A stretch of DNA of 64,000 nucleotides from Byssochlamys sp. IMV 00236 (lineage: Eukaryota; Ascomycota; Eurotiomycetes; Eurotiales; Thermoascaceae). Below are positions 61,601-64,000 of this stretch, one piece after another. The notes beneath the pieces are model-generated. The model was not told the origin of the DNA and searched no databases. It saw only the letters and a list, made by a program, of their open reading frames with translations. Each line of letters begins with the position of its first letter. Position 1 is the first letter of the stretch. The translations under genes and the position numbers were made by a program. The stretch spans positions 806,001 to 870,000 of the forward strand of contig MSJH02000812.1 in assembly GCA_001931875.2 (NCBI GenBank). Reading direction: 5' to 3'.

Positions 61601-62963
61601 ATACAGACCCATGGCTGGGAAGTTTGTCCACAACCAGCCTCAACTTCAGACCTGATGCGGTTGAGGTGAAATTGCAATAGTTCCGGTGAACAGAGGCTGC
61701 AATGATCGATGGAAAGGAGATTCCGTTCCTTGAACTTTTGGAATCCTTTTCACTCATTGTGACATACTCAGAATTCGGACCGGGGATTCAAGTCAGAGAA
61801 GCCTGTCGAATGAAAATCTCCGTTCTGTCCGCTGCTTCAGCAGCTTAAGCGCGCTATTTAATGTCAGCATATGCAGAGTATATGACCTCTATAACTTACT
61901 TTTCTCCTGCAATTATCTCTGAGTGATGTTTCTTGCATTCGGATTCTCAGCTGCTGTCAGTAGTTCTGACCATCATTCGCATCCCAAGGTATGTACAATT
62001 CGCACTCCCAGTGGCCATGGCCGCGTCTCTTGCACTAACTGCACTGGCTTCTGTTACGCTTCTATAGATCTATATTAAATCATATCCAGTCATGTGTTGA
62101 TGGGAATAAGGTATATACGTACGGCTTTCTGGATCCCCGTAGGGCAACTAGACCACGCCATTATCGAAGCAGGAAGAACTTACCCAGGAGAAAACAAAGG
62201 CAGCCTTATACTGTCTCAGCTCCGCAAACCACATTTCATAAGATCCTTTGAGATCGTCTCGTGTTCTCTCCAGTCTGCCGTGGATACAGCAGATTCTCCT
62301 CTCTTCATTCGTGAGGCATTTCGGAAAGGAGGACATGACTATCTCTCGTGCCGTAAGGAAGGTCACATCTTGTTTTTATGTCTGTTGGCGAGCGTGGCTC
62401 TTTGCCTTTTTGCCGCTGTTGCCTTTTGCCCTGTCGTTTCCATCGGGAAGATCAGGTTCTTCCGGTGCGGTGCTGATAGCGCGGTGTAGATCGGTTGCAT
62501 AGTCGGGTGAAAACAAGTATGAATCACACGACTGTATTGGGGCGGGATATCATTTCCAATCTTGCGCTTGCTGCCAAAAGGAATACAGGAGAACAATGTG
62601 CGACGTATCATACACATCCCCATAACCAGGCCGATCAAGACACCAGCAGCAAGGCTGTCAACATCAGGAGAAGCAATAAACTTCTCAATAGTAGAGTGAC
62701 TTAGCCGAAGGATCGCTGCAGGATCGTCATAAGGGACTTGGAAATGTTCCCAGCTTATAACCACCTCAGTGATGCTACCCGTGTTGTAGTAATCCTTGAT
62801 GGGACTGATAGAGCGGATTAGAGTGAAAAAGGCGTTCACTGAATTGTAGAAAGGCGTTGCGGCTTTTCCATCAACCGTGTTGTGACCATGGTGTCAGTCG
62901 AATACTTCTGTACCCCATCTGATGGGGGCTATATAGTCATTTCAGTAATCATCGCCTGTATCA
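58618..62963. other. Gene-poor right-hand region with possible gene remnants
   Basis: No complete gene is supported. On the minus strand several fragments read like short exons: 61524-61757, 61169-61438, 60522-60887 with a second frame at 60394-60588, and 62363-62905. They are broken by stops and frame changes that plausible introns do not resolve, and I cannot name their families. A 60054-60290 frame starting MPPRSSNRPKRKAPE is also open. The pattern fits decayed accessory genes or fast-evolving multi-exon genes. Confidence 0.4.
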
Positions 62964-64000
62964 GCGTATGCTATCTGAAAGCTCGAGATTTCCGTTGCCA
63001 TCAAGCCTGTGTATGGCTGCAAGCTCACGATCTGTGAGTAGGAAGCCATATCGTGCCTTATGCTGGACCATATACCAGTTCACTTGCGCTAAGGCCTATC
63101 TGAACTCTTTCCTGTCTTGATTACTGCCATACTCTAGTAGTGTGGACCATTTCCATGATGGCTTTAAGTCTCCAGGGGCGCGATTGGGCCTAGTAGATGG
63201 TGGGTCCCGATATACTTGGAAAAAGGCCGTGTTAGGGGTAAATCCATCGCGTATAGCGGTTGCAAAATATGTATATGAACAGCTTCAGAGAAGAGAAGAG
63301 AAGTTTCAGAGAAGAGAAGACAGTATAAAGATAAAGATCTTCGCAATGAAGTTAGAAGTCGCTTTTACCAAAATGAATGATGTTTAGTGTGATGTGTAGG
63401 TCCATATGCGGCCGTTATAAAATGATAGCTGAAAGTACCTGTTGGCAGGTACGGAAATACCTCGAGGATATAATACTTGTAGACCCCTATCTGTGTATAG
63501 TTCCGATAATCCCATCTCGAGGACAACAATGAGAAAGAAAGTAGTTGCGCTGGACCTAATAAAGAGCCAGGCTACTTATAGGAATCAAACCAGCATAGGA
63601 TAGTGTGAAAGTTCCATATACTAGTGTTAAATGATTAGCTGACAACGTTAACTATCGGAACAATATATAGAGCGACTTACTATCGCCGACTGCAATGACT
63701 CGTGATGCACTTTCGGGAACCGCTGCAGCACACAAGCAACCTCGATGTTTCCGTTGAGTTCTGCCTTCAGGAGTCTTAGCATGGGCTGCCACCGCCTGGC
63801 TCTGTTCGAGCAGAAGCTCGGACAGAGCAGCGCGGCGGTGCTGGCCCGCTTGCAGAACGGGTTTCTTAACTGACTCTGGCCATTCAGGGAGATGTATAAA
63901 CATATCTTTCTCCGCCCCGTTTCTGGAGCGTGCAACACTCAGCGCCTCCTTGAACGCCGCCTCCAAGTTCGCGGCACTATCCGTATCGTCCTCAACAAAG
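62964..64000 (-). pseudogene. Decayed, truncated gene of a lineage-specific fungal family, possibly nuclease-fold
   Basis: The gene runs on the minus strand and leaves the window at the right edge. A GC-rich open segment from the edge to 63681 encodes a helical region (AAFKEALSVARSRNGAEKD) and ends in ASRVIAVGD just before a GTAAGT donor. A second open segment, 62964-63095, reads ALAQVNWYMVQHKARYGFLL and then TDRELAAIHRLDGNGNLEL. This second block resembles a block I recall from large families of hypothetical proteins in Eurotiales, in which an upstream VxGDxK-like motif precedes QV-x-YM-x-RYGF. Between and after these blocks stop codons interrupt every frame, including a TAG directly before the second block. 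The VIAVGD and downstream helix layout is loosely reminiscent of PD-(D/E)xK nuclease folds; this is inference. The intervening DNA is AT-rich. Confidence 0.45.
63284..63320. repeat. Short direct repeat of TTCAGAGAAGAGAAGA
   Basis: Two copies of a 16-base purine-rich unit are separated by a few bases, inside the decayed gene region. It is probably a local tandem duplication. Confidence 0.75.

Noticed and set aside
1..64000. CRISPR arrays, rRNA genes, complete transposons, secondary-metabolite backbone genes
   Set aside because: I looked for regularly spaced repeats, 5S/18S/28S-like blocks, transposase or reverse-transcriptase motifs and PKS/NRPS signatures, and found none.

Overview
This 64 kb window is nuclear DNA of a filamentous ascomycete, most likely Aspergillus or a close relative in Eurotiales. 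The signs are short GT-AG introns with CTAAC/CTGAC-type branch sites, a velvet-domain regulator of the VosA type, a MYST acetyltransferase with an added PHD finger, and an intron-bearing tRNA-Phe. Exons were rebuilt by hand from splice sites and reading frame. Fourteen protein genes, one tRNA gene and one decaying gene at the right edge are supported. Gene bodies fill about half of the window.

Layout, left to right. (1) A Sas3-type histone acetyltransferase (138-3601, +). (2) A 7.1 kb stretch with no supportable gene, then the velvet regulator vosA (10738-12603, +) in eight exons. (3) An unrecognised 671-aa single-span membrane protein (13574-15642, +), convergent with ade2 (16326-18270, -) for purine synthesis. 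(4) A 4.4 kb gene-free stretch, a beta-carbonic anhydrase (22711-23562, +), an aldo-keto reductase (24943-26351, +) and an unrecognised 586-aa protein (26984-28744, -). (5) tRNA-Phe(GAA) (31022-31111, -). (6) A run of conserved cell-biology genes: GPI mannosyltransferase II (31899-33389, +), the giant proteasome activator Blm10/PA200 (34262-40283, +), V-ATPase subunit a (41104-43982, +) and fructose-1,6-bisphosphatase (44775-45904, -). (7) A 3.7 kb AT-rich gene-free stretch, then a MscL-type mechanosensitive channel with a Cys-rich tail (49620-50480, +), an unrecognised 1337-aa proline-rich coiled-coil protein (52116-56319, +) and the Hsp90 co-chaperone aha1 (57343-58617, +). (8) A gene-poor right end with the remains of a lineage-specific fungal gene (62964-64000, -).

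The genes do not form an operon-like or secondary-metabolite cluster. Most are single-copy housekeeping functions: chromatin, purine synthesis, CO2/bicarbonate balance, GPI anchors, proteasome, vacuolar acidification, gluconeogenesis and Hsp90. The most notable observations are the MscL-like channel carrying two CxxC pairs, a Blm10 tail ending Tyr-Phe-Ala encoded by a hidden 63-nt last exon, a CCG-N7-CCG site in the fructose-bisphosphatase promoter, a possible alternative 5' exon for the carbonic anhydrase, and a perfect inverted repeat just after vosA.
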